Positions 1 through 9,857 of a stretch of 64,000 nucleotides of DNA are shown in pieces; the stretch's first letter is position 1, and every line of letters begins with the position of its first letter. Made by a program: the position numbers and the translations under genes. Source of the DNA: Halomonas socia (lineage in GTDB: Bacteria > Pseudomonadota > Gammaproteobacteria > Pseudomonadales > Halomonadaceae); contig NZ_CP048812.1 in assembly GCF_010977575.1 (NCBI RefSeq), positions 3,100,001-3,164,000 on the forward strand, given 5' to 3'. Under the pieces are notes generated by a model. That model had not been told where the DNA came from, made no database searches, and was given only the letters and a program-made list of their open reading frames with translations.

Positions 1-2811
1 GGCCTCCTCGACGACCGGTTTGGCGTCCGCGGCCTTGGGCGCCTCTGCCTTGGACTCGTCGGCAACCGGCTTGGCGTCCTCGGCCTTGGGCTCGTCGGCG
101 GCCGGCTTGGCGTCCTTGGCCTTGGGCGCTGCTGCCTTGGTCTCGTCGGCGGCCGGCTTGGCTTCGGCCTTGGGCGCTTCTACCTTGGGCGTGTCGGCGG
201 TCGGCTTGGCTTCGGCCTTGGGCGCTTTTGCCTTGGGCTGATCGGCGGAGGGCTTGTCGTCGGCCTTGCTTTCCTCTGCCTTGGGCTTTTCAGCGGCCGG
301 CTTGGCGTCGGCCTTGCTTTCCTCGGCCTTGGCTTCTGCCTTGGGCTGATCGGCGGAGGGCTTGTCGTCGGCCTTGCTTTCCTCTGCCTTGGGCTTTTCA
401 GCGGCCGGCTTGGCGTCCGCCTTGGCTTGCTCGGCCTTGGGCTGCTCGGCGTTGGCGTCTGCCTTCGGCGCCTTGGCCGCCTCGGGCTGCTTGGCGTCGG
501 CCTCGGGTGCTGCTTGCGCCTTGGCGTCAGGCGTTTCCTGGGCCTGTGCTTGCAGGCGCTGCTGCTCGGCCTCGGCCTGTGGGTTCACGGCATGCTTGCG
601 GGTGCGGTTGCGCGGGTTGTTGCGCGTGCGCTTGGGCTTGCCGTCGTCCTTGGGCTTGCTCTCCTCGACGGGAGCGTCCTGGGGCTTGGTCGGGGCGCCC
701 TCGGCGGCTTGGGACTTGTTCGCTTCGCGGCTGCCGCGGGCATCGCTCGGGCGGTTGGCGCTGCGCCGCTCGTCATCCTGACGGCCGCGTCCACGCCCGC
801 GGCCGTTGCGGCTGTCATCGCTGTGGCGTGCGTTGCTGGCGCCGTCGGACTTGGCGTCACCACGTGCCTGGCGCGATTCGCTTTGCTGCTGACGATCGCC
901 CTCCTGACGGCCCTCGTTGCGCCCGCCGCGGCGGTTGTTGCTGCGACCTCCGCGGCCACCGCGCTCTTGATGTCCCTCGCTGTCGCTACGCTGCTGTGGG
1001 CGTGACTGGCGAGCGTCGCTGGCGGCTTTCTGGGACGGCTGCTGGGGCGGCTGCGCCTCTTCGCTGCCGAGCAGTTTGCTGAGGCCCTTGACCAGCCGCG
1101 AGAGTACGCCGTCGTTGGCCGCAGCCGGTGTCGCCGGCTGCTGGACCGCGGGAGCGGCCTCGGGCTTGGCGGCCGGTGTGTCATCTTGCTGTAAGGAGGC
1201 CGGAGCCGGGGCGTTGTGGACCACGCTCTTGACCGCCGCTTCGGCACGCTGGATCGGTTTGCTGTCGCTGAGGTCCGGCTCCTGGCCGATCTCGGTATCG
1301 GTGGACAGTTCGAAGCTCGACTTGTCGGCGTCCTCGTCGCTGATATGGTCGTCGCGCAGGCGCTGCACATCGTAGTGCGGGGTGTCCATCTCGGGGCTTG
1401 GCAGCAGCACCACCTGGACGCCCTGGCGGCGCTCAATCTCGGCCAGCACGCTACGCTTCTCGTTGAGCAGGTAGGTGGCCACTGGCACCGGTAGGATGGC
1501 GCGGATCTGGGCGCTGCGCTCCTTCATCGCCTCTTCTTCGATCAGACGCATGATCGACAGCGACATCGAGCGCACGTCGCGAATCGTGCCCTGGCCGTCG
1601 CAGCGCGGGCAGACCACGCCGCTGGTCTCGCCCAGCGACGGACGCAGGCGCTGGCGTGACATCTCCATCAGGCCGAAGCGCGAGATACGGCCGATCTGCA
1701 CGCGGGCGCGGTCGAGCTTGAGGGCGTCGCGCATGCGATTCTCGACCTCGCGCTGGTTGCGCGCCGGGCTCATGTCGATGAAGTCGATCACCACCAGGCC
1801 GCCGATATCGCGCAGGCGCAGCTGGCGGGCAATCTCGTCGGCGGCCTCGGAGTTGGTCTGCAGCGCGGTCTCTTCGATGTCGCTGCCGCGGGTGGCACGG
1901 GCCGAGTTGATGTCGATGGAGACCAGTGCCTCGGTGTGATCGATGACGATCGAGCCGCCGGAGGGCAGCTTCACTTCACGCTGGTAGGCGGTCTCGATCT
2001 GCGACTCGATCTGGAAGCGCGAGAACAGCGGCACTTCGTCGGCGTAGAGCTTGATCTTCTGCTGGTAGGAGGGCATCACCTGACGGATGAAGGCCAGCGC
2101 CTCCTGGTGCACCTCGGGGCTATCGATCAGCACTTCACCGATATCCTGGCGCAAGTAGTCGCGCATGGCGCGAATGATGACGTTGGACTCGCGGTAGATC
2201 AGGAAGGGCGCAGGGCGCTTGCCGGCCTCTTCGGTGATCGATTCCCACACCTGTACCAGGTAGTCGAGGTCCCACTGCAGCTCTTCGGTGGAGCGGCCGA
2301 TGCCGGCGGTGCGCACGATCACGCCCATCTTGTCGGGCAGGGTCAACTGCCCCATGGCGTCCTTGAGCTGGGCACGTTCATCACCCTCGATGCGCCGTGA
2401 GATGCCGCCGGCGCGGGGGTTGTTGGGCATCAGCACCAGGAAGCGGCCAGCCAGGCTGATGAAGGTGGTCAGGGCGGCGCCCTTGTTGCCGCGCTCCTCC
2501 TTGTCGACCTGGACAATGACTTCCTGGCCCTCCTTGAGCACTTCCTTGATGTTGGGGCGGCCGGAGGGCTCCTTGACGAAGTACTCGCGGGAGATCTCCT
2601 TGAGTGGCAGGAAGCCGTGGCGGTCGGCACCGAAATCGACGAAGGCGGCTTCCAGGGAGGGTTCGACGCGGGTGATCTTGCCGCGGTAGATGTTGGCTTT
2701 CTTCTGCTCCCGTGCGCCGGATTCGATATCCAGGTCGTACAGGCGCTGTCCATCGACGAGGGCGACGCGCAGCTCTTCCGGCTGTGTCGCGTTGATGAGC
2801 ATCCGTTTCAT
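1..2811 (-). CDS. rne: Ribonuclease E, C-terminal end cut off by the window edge
   Basis: RNase E is the membrane-associated endoribonuclease that starts mRNA decay, matures rRNA and tRNA, and scaffolds the degradosome. The start at 2811 gives [10 protein letters not shown], the canonical N-terminus; residues 1-937 are present. An S1 RNA-binding domain lies at about residues 39-119. The metal-binding catalytic aspartates are D300 (in SIDIN) and D343 (in VVIDFIDM). The zinc-link cysteines are C401 and C404 (CPRCDGQG). All four sit three residues before their E. coli counterparts. After about residue 520 the protein becomes disordered: an RG-rich RNA-binding stretch near 640-700, then a Lys/Ala/Glu/Pro-rich tail with a tandem repeat. 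It is divergent from rluC across a 625-bp leader, as in many gammaproteobacteria, where the long rne leader serves autoregulation. Confidence 0.97.
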   Translation of the reverse strand, partial: MKRMLINATQPEELRVALVDGQRLYDLDIESGAREQKKANIYRGKITRVEPSLEAAFVDFGADRHGFLPLKEISREYFVKEPSGRPNIKEVLKEGQEVIVQVDKEERGNKGAALTTFISLAGRFLVLMPNNPRAGGISRRIEGDERAQLKDAMGQLTLPDKMGVIVRTAGIGRSTEELQWDLDYLVQVWESITEEAGKRPAPFLIYRESNVIIRAMRDYLRQDIGEVLIDSPEVHQEALAFIRQVMPSYQQKIKLYADEVPLFSRFQIESQIETAYQREVKLPSGGSIVIDHTEALVSIDINSARATRGSDIEETALQTNSEAADEIARQLRLRDIGGLVVIDFIDMSPARNQREVENRMRDALKLDRARVQIGRISRFGLMEMSRQRLRPSLGETSGVVCPRCDGQGTIRDVRSMSLSIMRLIEEEAMKERSAQIRAILPVPVATYLLNEKRSVLAEIERRQGVQVVLLPSPEMDTPHYDVQRLRDDHISDEDADKSSFELSTDTEIGQEPDLSDSKPIQRAEAAVKSVVHNAPAPASLQQDDTPAAKPEAAPAVQQPATPAAANDGVLSRLVKGLSKLLGSEEAQPPQQPSQKAASDARQSRPQQRSDSEGHQERGGRGGRSNNRRGGRNEGRQEGDRQQQSESRQARGDAKSDGASNARHSDDSRNGRGRGRGRQDDERRSANRPSDARGSREANKSQAAEGAPTKPQDAPVEESKPKDDGKPKRTRNNPRNRTRKHAVNPQAEAEQQRLQAQAQETPDAKAQAAPEADAKQPEAAKAPKADANAEQPKAEQAKADAKPAAEKPKAEESKADDKPSADQPKAEAKAEESKADAKPAAEKPKAEESKADDKPSADQPKAKAPKAEAKPTADTPKVEAPKAEAKPAADETKAAAPKAKDAKPAADEPKAEDAKPVADESKAEAPKAADAKPVVEEA
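229..417. repeat. 81-bp exact direct repeat inside the rne tail (period 108 bp)
   Basis: Positions 229-309 and 337-417 are identical and offset by 108 bp, that is 36 codons, so the repeat is in frame. It encodes a 36-residue unit rich in KAEE, ADDK and SADQPK. Looser degenerate copies of the KAEAKPAAD theme fill roughly positions 1-470. The repeat lies in the unstructured C-terminal part of RNase E. Confidence 0.9.
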
Positions 2812-3436
2812 GTTGTCTCGCTATTCTAGGCGCGCCGGATGGCGGCCAGGGAGCCCCAACGAAGGAACTCCAGAGCGTCGACGAAGGCGAACCTCTGGGT
2901 GCTGCGTGCTTGTGCTCAGCGCATGTCGCGGATGCGGTTGCGCCCGGCCATGGCAGGGGCGGGTGGCGCCTGCCACGGCATGATCATGTTGAGTACGCGG
3001 CGGAGGCAGGACATGTTTCGGTGGGCGCTATGCCCATCCGGCCCTGCGGTCATCCGCCAGACACCTGGCATTCATCGATTCGCCAACGCCGGCCCCCGGC
3101 ACGCTGTTAGGTATTCCCGTGGCCGGTACTGCTCGCGCCGAAAGGGGCGGGAGGAGTCCAGGGTCGGGCGTGGCGTTCAAAATCTGTTATCAACTACTTG
3201 GTGATCTACTACTACTTGCTGCCGGCGGCAGGTCATGCGGCATCGCCGACATGACTGCGGCCTTGATCGTCGCTCTGGCCTGCGTGTTTGTCGTGCAGGC
3301 GCATCGTCCGGGCGCTGGTTGCCCATTTGAGCGAGCCTGAAATATACCAGCAATGCCCGGCACCAGCAATTGGCGCAGAGCGGCGACGGCTAAGGTAGAA
3401 TGCCGCCTTCGAGCATCATAGCGAGTCGAGGTGGGC
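2812..3436. other. Long intergenic leader between rne and rluC
   Basis: This 625-bp stretch holds no convincing gene. Short frames exist on both strands but lack ribosome binding sites and family features. For rne (minus strand) it is probably a long untranslated leader; the E. coli rne leader is about 360 nt and mediates feedback by RNase E. A small perfect inverted repeat, CTGCCGGCGGCAG, lies near 3223-3236. Toward rluC there is a good -10 element, TAGAAT at 3396-3401, but no well-spaced -35. I could not place the rne promoter with confidence. Confidence 0.5.
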
Positions 3437-4396
3437 ATGGCCGACGGGCAAGAAGTGGGCAGGGCAGTACAGTGGGTCGAGGTGACCCAGGCGCAGGCCG
3501 GGCAGCGCATCGATAACTTCCTGCGAACCCGCTTGAAGGGCGCGCCAAAGGCCCTGATCTACCGGATCGTGCGCAAGGGCGAGGTGCGCGTCAACAAGAA
3601 GCGGGTCAAGGTCGACTACCGTCTGGTCGACGGCGATCTGGTGCGTATCCCGCCGCTGCGGCTGGCCCCCGAGGAGGCGACCCGCGAGGTCAGCGACAAC
3701 CTGCGCAACCTGCTGGCCGGCAGCGTGCTGGTCGAGGGCCCCGACTGGCTGGTGATCAACAAGCCTTCGGGACTGGCGGTGCACGGTGGCAGCGGGGTCA
3801 AGATCGGCTTGATCGAGGCGCTGCGCCAGGTGCGTGACGACCTCGATTTCCTGGAGCTGGTGCACCGTCTCGACCGCGATACCTCCGGCTGCCTGCTGCT
3901 GGCCAAGTCGCGCCCGGCGCTGGTGGCGCTCAACAACGCCTTGAAGCAGCGCCAGATGGACAAGCAGTATCTGGCACTGGTGGCCGGGCGCTGGCCGGCG
4001 CGACGCGACTATGTGAGTGCTCGGCTCGATCGCTTCGAGGCCGGCAATGGCGAGCGTCGGGTGCGCGTCGACCCCGATGGCAAGGTGTCGCGGACCCGCT
4101 TCGCGGTGCGCGAAGCCTTCGCCGGCACCACCCTGATCGAGGCCGAGCCGGTGACCGGGCGGACTCACCAGATCCGCGTGCATGCCGCGCATGCCGGTCA
4201 CCCGCTGCTCGGCGACGACAAGTACGGCTCCCGCGAGGGCCAGCATCTGGCCGGTCGGCTGGGGCTGTCGCGGCTGTTCCTGCACGCCGCGGCGCTGACC
4301 TTCCCCGAGCCCACCAGCGGCCGGCCGGTGCATATCAAGGCGCCGCTGGGCGATGAGCTCGAGGCGGTGCTGGCCCGCGCCCGGAAGGCACGCTGA
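3437..4396 (+). CDS. rluC: 23S rRNA pseudouridine synthase C
   Basis: RluC converts uridines 955, 2504 and 2580 of 23S rRNA (E. coli numbering) to pseudouridine. The protein is 319 aa. An N-terminal S4 RNA-binding domain (about residues 18-80) is followed by the RsuA/RluA-type catalytic domain. The catalytic aspartate is D146 in HRLDRDTSG, and the late motif GRTHQIRVH is present. I chose ATG 3437 over GTG 3431 because GAGGTGG sits at the right distance upstream. The neighbourhood rne-rluC-HAD hydrolase-sppA matches Pseudomonas and relatives. RluC and RluD share a fold; proximity to rne favours RluC. Confidence 0.93.
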   Translation: MADGQEVGRAVQWVEVTQAQAGQRIDNFLRTRLKGAPKALIYRIVRKGEVRVNKKRVKVDYRLVDGDLVRIPPLRLAPEEATREVSDNLRNLLAGSVLVEGPDWLVINKPSGLAVHGGSGVKIGLIEALRQVRDDLDFLELVHRLDRDTSGCLLLAKSRPALVALNNALKQRQMDKQYLALVAGRWPARRDYVSARLDRFEAGNGERRVRVDPDGKVSRTRFAVREAFAGTTLIEAEPVTGRTHQIRVHAAHAGHPLLGDDKYGSREGQHLAGRLGLSRLFLHAAALTFPEPTSGRPVHIKAPLGDELEAVLARARKAR

Positions 4397-4436
4397 CTAT
4401 CCTATTCATCGACTGTATTGCTGCACAGGAGCGCCG

Positions 4437-5087
4437 ATGCGCTATCGACTGATCATCTTCGACTGGGACGGTACCCTGATGGACTCGGAGGCGCGCATCG
4501 TCGACTGCATGCAGGCCGCAGCGCGCGATACCGGCCTCGCCGAGCTGAGCCGTGCTGCGGTGCGTGACATCATCGGCCTGGGCCTGCCCGAGGCGATCGC
4601 GGCGCTGTGTCCGGGGATCAGTGCGGCGCACGCCGAGACGCTGCGTGAGCACTATGCGCGGCGCTTTCGCGCCGCCGACCAGACGCCACTGAGGTTCTTT
4701 CCCGGCGTCGAGCAAGGGATCGCACGGCTGCGTGCGGGGTGCGGCACGCGTCTGGCGGTGGCGACCGGCAAGAGCCGCCGCGGCCTCGACCGGGTGTTCG
4801 CTGCCAACGGCAGCGGCGCCTGGTTCGATGCCAGCCGCACCGCCGACGAGACGCGTTCCAAGCCGCACCCGCAGATGCTCGAGGAACTCCTGGGCGAGAC
4901 CGGCGTCGATGTCGAGGATGCGGTGATGGTCGGCGATACCGAATACGATCTGGGCATGGCCCGCGCGCTGGGCATGGATCGCATCGCCGTGACCTACGGC
5001 GTCCACGAGCCCCGGCGGCTGGCTGCCTGCCAGCCAAGCTTTACCGCCCATGCCTTCCCCGAGTTGATCGACTGGCTGCACGCCTGA
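4437..5087 (+). CDS. HAD-superfamily phosphatase (phosphoglycolate phosphatase-like)
   Basis: A 216-aa HAD hydrolase. Motif I is FDWDGTLMD, with nucleophile D9 and acid/base D11. Motif II is the T of VATGKS, motif III the K of RSKPHP, and motif IV is MVGDTEYD. The helical cap between motifs I and II is that of the Gph/PGP branch. It dephosphorylates a small phosphorylated metabolite in the cytosol; the substrate cannot be read from sequence. CAGGAG precedes the ATG. It follows rluC by 40 bp and is probably cotranscribed with it and sppA, an arrangement also seen in Pseudomonas. Confidence 0.9.
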   Translation: MRYRLIIFDWDGTLMDSEARIVDCMQAAARDTGLAELSRAAVRDIIGLGLPEAIAALCPGISAAHAETLREHYARRFRAADQTPLRFFPGVEQGIARLRAGCGTRLAVATGKSRRGLDRVFAANGSGAWFDASRTADETRSKPHPQMLEELLGETGVDVEDAVMVGDTEYDLGMARALGMDRIAVTYGVHEPRRLAACQPSFTAHAFPELIDWLHA

Positions 5088-5129
5088 GCCGTCCGTCATG
5101 ATTCCCCCACTATACGAGCAGGACCGCCG

Positions 5130-6226
5130 ATGAGTGACGACAAGCGAGACGATCCCCCGCCCAGGACAAGTGGACCCAAGGCCCGGAATTGAGTGCCGAG
5201 CAGCGGCGTGAGGCGCTAGCCGGGCAGCCGGCCGAGCCGGCCGCCGCGCCGGGTGAGGACGCCGAGACCCTGCGCGAGCGTCAGCGCCTGGCGCAGATCG
5301 AGATGATGGATCGCTGGGTGGGCGGCGTGCTGACCGAGCAGCGTCGCACACGGCGCTGGAAGCTGTTCTTTCGCTTCTTCTTCGCCGCGCTGATCCTGGC
5401 GTCGCTATCGGCTGCCCTGTATGGCCTGTTCTGGCCTGCGCGCGAATTGCCGCCGGGCGAACGTCATTTGGGCGTGGTCGAGGTCAAGGGCGTGATCGAC
5501 AGCGAATCGCCGGCCAACGCCGAGCGCATCATCGAGGGGCTCGAGCGCGCCTGGGAGAGCGACAGTGCGGCGGCGGTGGTGCTGCATATCAATAGCCCCG
5601 GCGGCAGTCCGGTGCAGTCGCAGCGCATCTACGACGAGATCATGCGGCTGCGTAACGAGGGCGACAAGCCGATCTATGCGGTGGTCGAGGACATCGGCGC
5701 CAGCGGCGCCTACTACATTGCCGCCGCCGCGGACGAGATCCTGGTCGCGCCGTCGAGCCTGGTCGGCTCCATCGGTGTGGTGTCGGCCAGCTTCGGCCTT
5801 GAAGAGGCGATCGAGCGGCTCGGCGTCGAGCGTCGGGTGTTCACCGCCGGTGACAACAAGGCGTTCCTCGACCCCTTCTCGGAGATCGACCCGAGTCAGC
5901 AGCTATTCTGGCAGGAGGTGCTGGAGACCACGCACCGCCAGTTCGTCGAGGCAGTGCGCGCCGGGCGCGGCGACCGCCTGGCCGACGACGAGGAGATCTT
6001 CTCGGGGCTGGTGTGGAGCGGCGAGCAGGCGCTGGGCCTGGGGCTGGTCGACGGCATCGACAGCCTCGATGGCCTGGCCCGTGAGCTGCTCGATGAGCCG
6101 CAGCTGCGCGACTACACCCCGCGCCTTGACCCCTTCGAGCGCTTCACGCGCCACTTCGGGCGCGTGGCCGCGGAGTGGGCGGGGCTGCCCAGCTCGCATT
6201 CGCCGCTGCGCTATCAGTTGCCGTGA
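5130..6226 (+). CDS. sppA: Signal peptide peptidase SppA (36K type), frameshifted near its start
   Basis: SppA is a membrane-anchored serine protease that degrades cleaved signal peptides. ATG 5130 starts MSDDKRDDPPP, but that frame stops after 20 codons. The rest of the protein runs in another frame, through QDKWTQGPELSAEQRR to the stop at 6226. One extra C in the runs at about 5152-5161 would join the two, so one base seems to be missing. The downstream part has a transmembrane segment (LFFRFFFAALILASLSAALY), the nucleophile serine in DIGASGAYYIA and the catalytic lysine in GDNKAFLDPF. TTG 5186 is a conceivable alternative start if the shift is real. The catalytic part is intact either way. 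Confidence 0.85.
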
Positions 6227-6253
6227 GAGCGGACCTGTCGCCGGTAATGCCAG

Positions 6254-6850
6254 CTAGGAGTTAATGCTAGCACCCAGTGGGTCCAGGCCAGCCTCGCGCA
6301 GCATCGCGCACAGGCGAATCAGCGGCAGTCCGATCAGGGTGTTGGGGTCATCGCCCTCGAGTTTCTCGAACAGGCTGATGCCGAGCCCCTCCATGCGAAA
6401 GCTGCCGGCGCTGTCGAAGGGCTGTTCGCGGACCACATAGTTGGCGATCTCGGCCTCGCTGAGCCGGCGAAACACCACGTCGTAGGTGGCATGGGATACT
6501 TGGTGCCGGCCGTGGGCGCTGTCGAGCAGCGCCAGCCCGGTAATGAAGTGCACCCGTCGCCCGGAAAAGCGCGCCAGGTTGGCGCGCGCGGTGGCCGCAT
6601 CGCCGGGCTTGCCGAGAATCTCGCCGTCGAAGACTGCGACCTGGTCGGAGCCGATGATCAGGTGGGCGGGGTAGGCCTCTGCCAGGCGGCTGGCCTTGGA
6701 CAGCGCCAGGCGATGGACCAGCGCCTGGGGTGTTTCATCGGCGCGTGGCGTCTCATCGATGTCGGGGCTGGCGCAGCTGAACGGTAGGCCCAGGCGTTCG
6801 AGCAGTTGGCGTCGCCAGCGCGAGCTGGAGGCAAGGACCAGATCTGGCAT
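6254..6850 (-). CDS. maf: Maf/YceF nucleotide pyrophosphatase
   Basis: Maf-family house-cleaning nucleotide pyrophosphatase, 198 aa. It opens [17 protein letters not shown] with the conserved SxSxRR motif, and has the catalytic aspartate in [18 protein letters not shown]. The start at 6850 is chosen because AAGGAGAGACGC lies directly upstream; longer readings to 6925 have no ribosome binding site. Position next to yceD-rpmF identifies the YceF branch, which in E. coli hydrolyses 7-methyl-GTP. It is divergent from yceD and converges on sppA with only 27 bp between the stops. Confidence 0.93.
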   Translation of the reverse strand: MPDLVLASSSRWRRQLLERLGLPFSCASPDIDETPRADETPQALVHRLALSKASRLAEAYPAHLIIGSDQVAVFDGEILGKPGDAATARANLARFSGRRVHFITGLALLDSAHGRHQVSHATYDVVFRRLSEAEIANYVVREQPFDSAGSFRMEGLGISLFEKLEGDDPNTLIGLPLIRLCAMLREAGLDPLGASINS

Positions 6851-6949
6851 GCGTCTCTCCTTGAGATGGGGCGGCAGCGCGATAGAGCGCCAGTCTGCCT
6901 CGCGCCACGCCGGCTTGTACAGCACCGCTCGATACCGCGCATCAGGGCT

Positions 6950-6978
6950 TTGACAGGGGCGGGGCGAGTGCCTATCAT
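6950..6978 (+). promoter_or_regulatory. Sigma-70 promoter of the yceD-rpmF-plsX-fab operon
   Basis: A perfect -35 TTGACA (6950-6955) and a -10 TATCAT (6973-6978) are separated by 17 bp. Transcription would begin near 6984-6988, within four bases of the yceD ATG at 6988, which predicts a leaderless or nearly leaderless mRNA. Confidence 0.75.
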
Positions 6979-6987
6979 TGCGCGCCT

Positions 6988-7515
6988 ATGTTGACCACAC
7001 GACTTCCTCAGCAGGTCGAGCCCTACCGGCTCGCTGCCAATGGCGAACGTCTCGAGGGGCTGGTGCCGCTCGAGGGCTTTGCACGTCTCGCCGCCGAGAG
7101 CGGCGAGCAGCACGGCGAAGCCGAGGTGCGCCTGGACTTCGCCATCGATGCCCAGGGGCGGCGCATCATCGACGGCTGGCTGAGTGCCGAGCTGCAGTTG
7201 CCGTGCCGGCGCTGCCTGACGCCGATGGCGCAGCGCGTCGAAAGCCGGTTTCTGCTCGGCATGGTCAGCAGCGACGATCTGGCGGCCGAACTGCCGAGCA
7301 CCCATGAGCCGGTGCTGGTGGAAAACGAACAGCTGAATCTCCTTAGCGTGCTCGAGGACGAGTTGCTCCTCAGCCTGCCGCAGGTGATTTACCACGAGGA
7401 GGCGCAGTGCCGCGTCTCTCGCGACCAGCTGACCAGCGGTGAGGCGTCCGCAGTCGAGGAGACGTCCGCTGTCAGTCCTTTCGAGGTGCTGCGCACTTTG
7501 AAAGACAAATCCTGA
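6988..7515 (+). CDS. yceD: YceD, DUF177 large-ribosomal-RNA accumulation protein
   Basis: YceD/DUF177 protein of 175 aa; the family is linked to 23S rRNA accumulation and is almost always encoded just upstream of rpmF. Conserved features include the LPCRRCL cysteine pair in the middle and the acidic-hydrophobic segment LLSVLEDELLLSLP, followed by a C-terminal PFEVLRTLKDKS very like that of E. coli. The N-terminus MLTTRLPQQVEPYRLA aligns with known homologues, so ATG 6988 is the likely start even though it has no Shine-Dalgarno sequence. It is followed by rpmF after 32 bp. Confidence 0.92.
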   Translation: MLTTRLPQQVEPYRLAANGERLEGLVPLEGFARLAAESGEQHGEAEVRLDFAIDAQGRRIIDGWLSAELQLPCRRCLTPMAQRVESRFLLGMVSSDDLAAELPSTHEPVLVENEQLNLLSVLEDELLLSLPQVIYHEEAQCRVSRDQLTSGEASAVEETSAVSPFEVLRTLKDKS

Positions 7516-7547
7516 TTCATCATCGATACACTCTGGAGTGATCTCTC

Positions 7548-7718
7548 ATGGCAGTTCAACAGAACCGCAAGACCCGTTCCAAGCGCGGCATGCGTCGTAG
7601 TCACGACGCCCTGAGCGCACCGACCCTGTCCCAGGACAAGGAAACCGGCACCACCCACCTGCGCCATCACGTCTCTCCGGACGGCTTCTATCGTGGCCGC
7701 AAGGTCGTCGACGTTTAA
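7548..7718 (+). CDS. rpmF: 50S ribosomal protein L32
   Basis: L32 is a small basic protein of the large ribosomal subunit. The 56-aa product starts [20 protein letters not shown] and ends [11 protein letters not shown], typical of proteobacterial L32 without the four-cysteine zinc ribbon. TGGAGTG precedes the ATG at 7548. It sits between yceD and plsX in the conserved order that couples ribosome production to lipid synthesis. Confidence 0.98.
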   Translation: MAVQQNRKTRSKRGMRRSHDALSAPTLSQDKETGTTHLRHHVSPDGFYRGRKVVDV

Positions 7719-7754
7719 GTCGACGTTCGACCTGGCGTATCTCGCCCGCTGATC

Positions 7755-8849
7755 ATGCGCGTCGCCATCGATGCGATGGGCGGGGATCTTGGTCCCCGCG
7801 CCACCGTGCAGGGCGCCGCGCGTGCGCTGCTTTTGCAGCCACGACTCTCAGCCTGTCTGTTCGGTCCTCGGCCGCTGTTGGCGGCCGAAATTGCTGCCTT
7901 GCCCGCCGATCTGAGCGAGGCCGCCGAGCGGCTGACGCTATGCGATGCGCCGCGTGTCATCGACCAGGCCATGAAGCCCTCCCAGGCGCTGCGTGCAGCG
8001 CATGACAGCAGCATGGCGATGATGCTCGATGGCGTGGCCAGCGGGCATGCCGATGCCGGCGTCAGCGCCGGCAATACCGGCGCGTTGATGGCCCTGGCGC
8101 GGCGGGCACTGGGCACCGTGGCGAGTATCCCGCGCCCGGCGATAAGCACCGCAGTGCCGACCCGTGAGGGTGGCCGCTGCTATCTGCTAGACCTGGGCGC
8201 CAACGTCGAGGCGTCGGCGGCGCGACTGGTGGACTTCGCGCTGATGGGTGAGGTGATGGCGCGGCGCGTGGATGGTCTGGCGGCTCCGCGGGTGGCGCTG
8301 CTCAATATCGGCGTCGAGGGCACCAAGGGTAGTGCCAGCGTGCGCGAGGCGGATGCCCTGCTGCGCGATATGCCAGGGCTCGATTATCGCGGCTTCATCG
8401 AAGGCGACGGTATCTATTCCGGACGGGTCGATGTGGTAGTGTGCGACGGTTTCGTCGGCAACGCCGTGCTCAAGGCCAGCGAAGGCCTGGCGAGGATGTT
8501 GATGGAGCGCGTGCAGGCGACCTTCGATGCCCACTGGAGTAGCCGGTTGGTGGGGCTGCTGGCACGTCCGGCGCTACGCCGCCTCAAGCGTGAGCTCGAC
8601 CCGGTGCGCTACAACGGCGCCAGTCTGCTGGGGCTGAACGGGATCGTGGTCAAGAGCCACGGTGGGGCCGATGCCGCGGGTTTCGGCTATGCGGTGGGGC
8701 GCGCCATGCAAGAGGTCGACCAGGCGCTGCCACAGCACCTGGCGCGGGAGTTGGATCACTGGCGGCGTGCTAACGCGTCGGTCGCGTGCGGCCGAGGCGT
8801 TAGCGGGGCCGACCCCCGTCGAATGGACGCAGACAACCCCCAGAGGTGA
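7755..8849 (+). CDS. plsX: Phosphate acyltransferase PlsX
   Basis: PlsX makes acyl-phosphate from acyl-ACP, feeding PlsY in phospholipid synthesis; it is a soluble, membrane-associated enzyme. The product is 364 aa against about 350 in the family. It starts [20 protein letters not shown], the family signature, with [21 protein letters not shown] and the C-terminal [18 protein letters not shown]. The final 25 or so residues (after HWRRANAS) look like a non-conserved extension. It follows rpmF and precedes fabD; fabH, which lies between plsX and fabD in E. coli, is absent here. Confidence 0.97.
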   Translation: MRVAIDAMGGDLGPRATVQGAARALLLQPRLSACLFGPRPLLAAEIAALPADLSEAAERLTLCDAPRVIDQAMKPSQALRAAHDSSMAMMLDGVASGHADAGVSAGNTGALMALARRALGTVASIPRPAISTAVPTREGGRCYLLDLGANVEASAARLVDFALMGEVMARRVDGLAAPRVALLNIGVEGTKGSASVREADALLRDMPGLDYRGFIEGDGIYSGRVDVVVCDGFVGNAVLKASEGLARMLMERVQATFDAHWSSRLVGLLARPALRRLKRELDPVRYNGASLLGLNGIVVKSHGGADAAGFGYAVGRAMQEVDQALPQHLARELDHWRRANASVACGRGVSGADPRRMDADNPQR

Positions 8850-8854
8850 TAGCC

Positions 8855-9811
8855 ATGACTCAATCCCTGGCCCTCATGTTCCCGGGACAAGGCTCCCAGC
8901 ACATGGGCATGATGCGCGAGCTGGCGGAGCGCTACAGCGTGGTGCGCACGACCTTCGAGGAGGCCTCGGACGCGCTGGGATACGATCTCTGGCACGTGGT
9001 GCAGGAGGGGCCGGAAGAGGACCTCAACGCCACCGCCTGTACTCAGCCGGCGCTGCTGACGTCGAGCGTGGCGATCTGGCGCGTGTGGCAGGAGCTCGAA
9101 GGGCCGCGTCCGGCGGCGATGGCCGGGCATAGCCTGGGCGAGTACAGCGCCATGGTGTGCGCCGGGGTGATGACCTTCGCCGAAGGCGTGCGGCTGGTCA
9201 AGCTGCGCGGCGAGGCGATGCAGGCGGCGGTGCCGGCGGGCGAGGGTGCCATGGCGGCGATCCTGGGCCTCGACGATAGTGCCGTCGAGGCGGCCTGCGA
9301 GCAGGCCGCTCAGGGTGATGTGGTCTCGGCAGTCAACTATAATGCCCCCGGCCAGGTGGTTATCGCCGGCGCGGCGGCGGCAGTGGAGCGCGCTATCGCG
9401 GCGTGCCAGGAAGCCGGCGCCAAGCGTGCGCTGGCGCTGCCGGTATCGGTGCCGTCGCACTGTGCGCTGATGCGGCCCGCCGCCGAACGGCTGGAAGCGG
9501 CGATGGGCGCAATCGAGCTGCGTGCACCGCGCTATACCGTGGTGCAGAATGTCGATGCGCTGGCGCATGCCGATGTCGATACCTTGCGCACGCGGTTGAT
9601 CGAGCAGCTCTATCGCCCGGTGCGCTGGACCGCCTGCATCGAGGCGATGGCCGCCCAGGGTGCCGAGGTGTTCATCGAGTGTGGCCCGGGCAAGGTGCTG
9701 ACCGGCCTCAACAAGCGCATCGCCCGTGGCAGCAAGGGACTGGCGGTCAACGACCCCGACAGCCTGAGTGCGGCGCTCGAGCTGGCCCATGAGGCCGGCA
9801 AGCAGGGCTGA
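8855..9811 (+). CDS. fabD: Malonyl-CoA:ACP transacylase
   Basis: FabD transfers malonyl from CoA to ACP, giving the extender unit for fatty acid synthesis. The protein is 318 aa, opening with LALMFPGQGSQHMGM. The nucleophile serine is in GHSLGEYSAMV, and the catalytic histidine is in the PSHCALM region. CAGAGGTG precedes ATG 8855, five bases after the plsX stop, so the two are probably translationally linked. Confidence 0.97.
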   Translation: MTQSLALMFPGQGSQHMGMMRELAERYSVVRTTFEEASDALGYDLWHVVQEGPEEDLNATACTQPALLTSSVAIWRVWQELEGPRPAAMAGHSLGEYSAMVCAGVMTFAEGVRLVKLRGEAMQAAVPAGEGAMAAILGLDDSAVEAACEQAAQGDVVSAVNYNAPGQVVIAGAAAAVERAIAACQEAGAKRALALPVSVPSHCALMRPAAERLEAAMGAIELRAPRYTVVQNVDALAHADVDTLRTRLIEQLYRPVRWTACIEAMAAQGAEVFIECGPGKVLTGLNKRIARGSKGLAVNDPDSLSAALELAHEAGKQG

Positions 9812-9857
9812 CGCAGGGCGTCGGTCGATCAGGATCATGACTCAATCGGGACAGGCT

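Noticed and set aside
585-1436. Long minus- and plus-strand frames inside the rne tail
   Set aside because: The in-frame rne reading explains the region; the others are repetitive Arg/Ala/Pro-rich shadows.
2839-3340. Short plus-strand frames in the rne-rluC gap
   Set aside because: No ribosome binding sites, no family features, and composition unlike the neighbouring genes.
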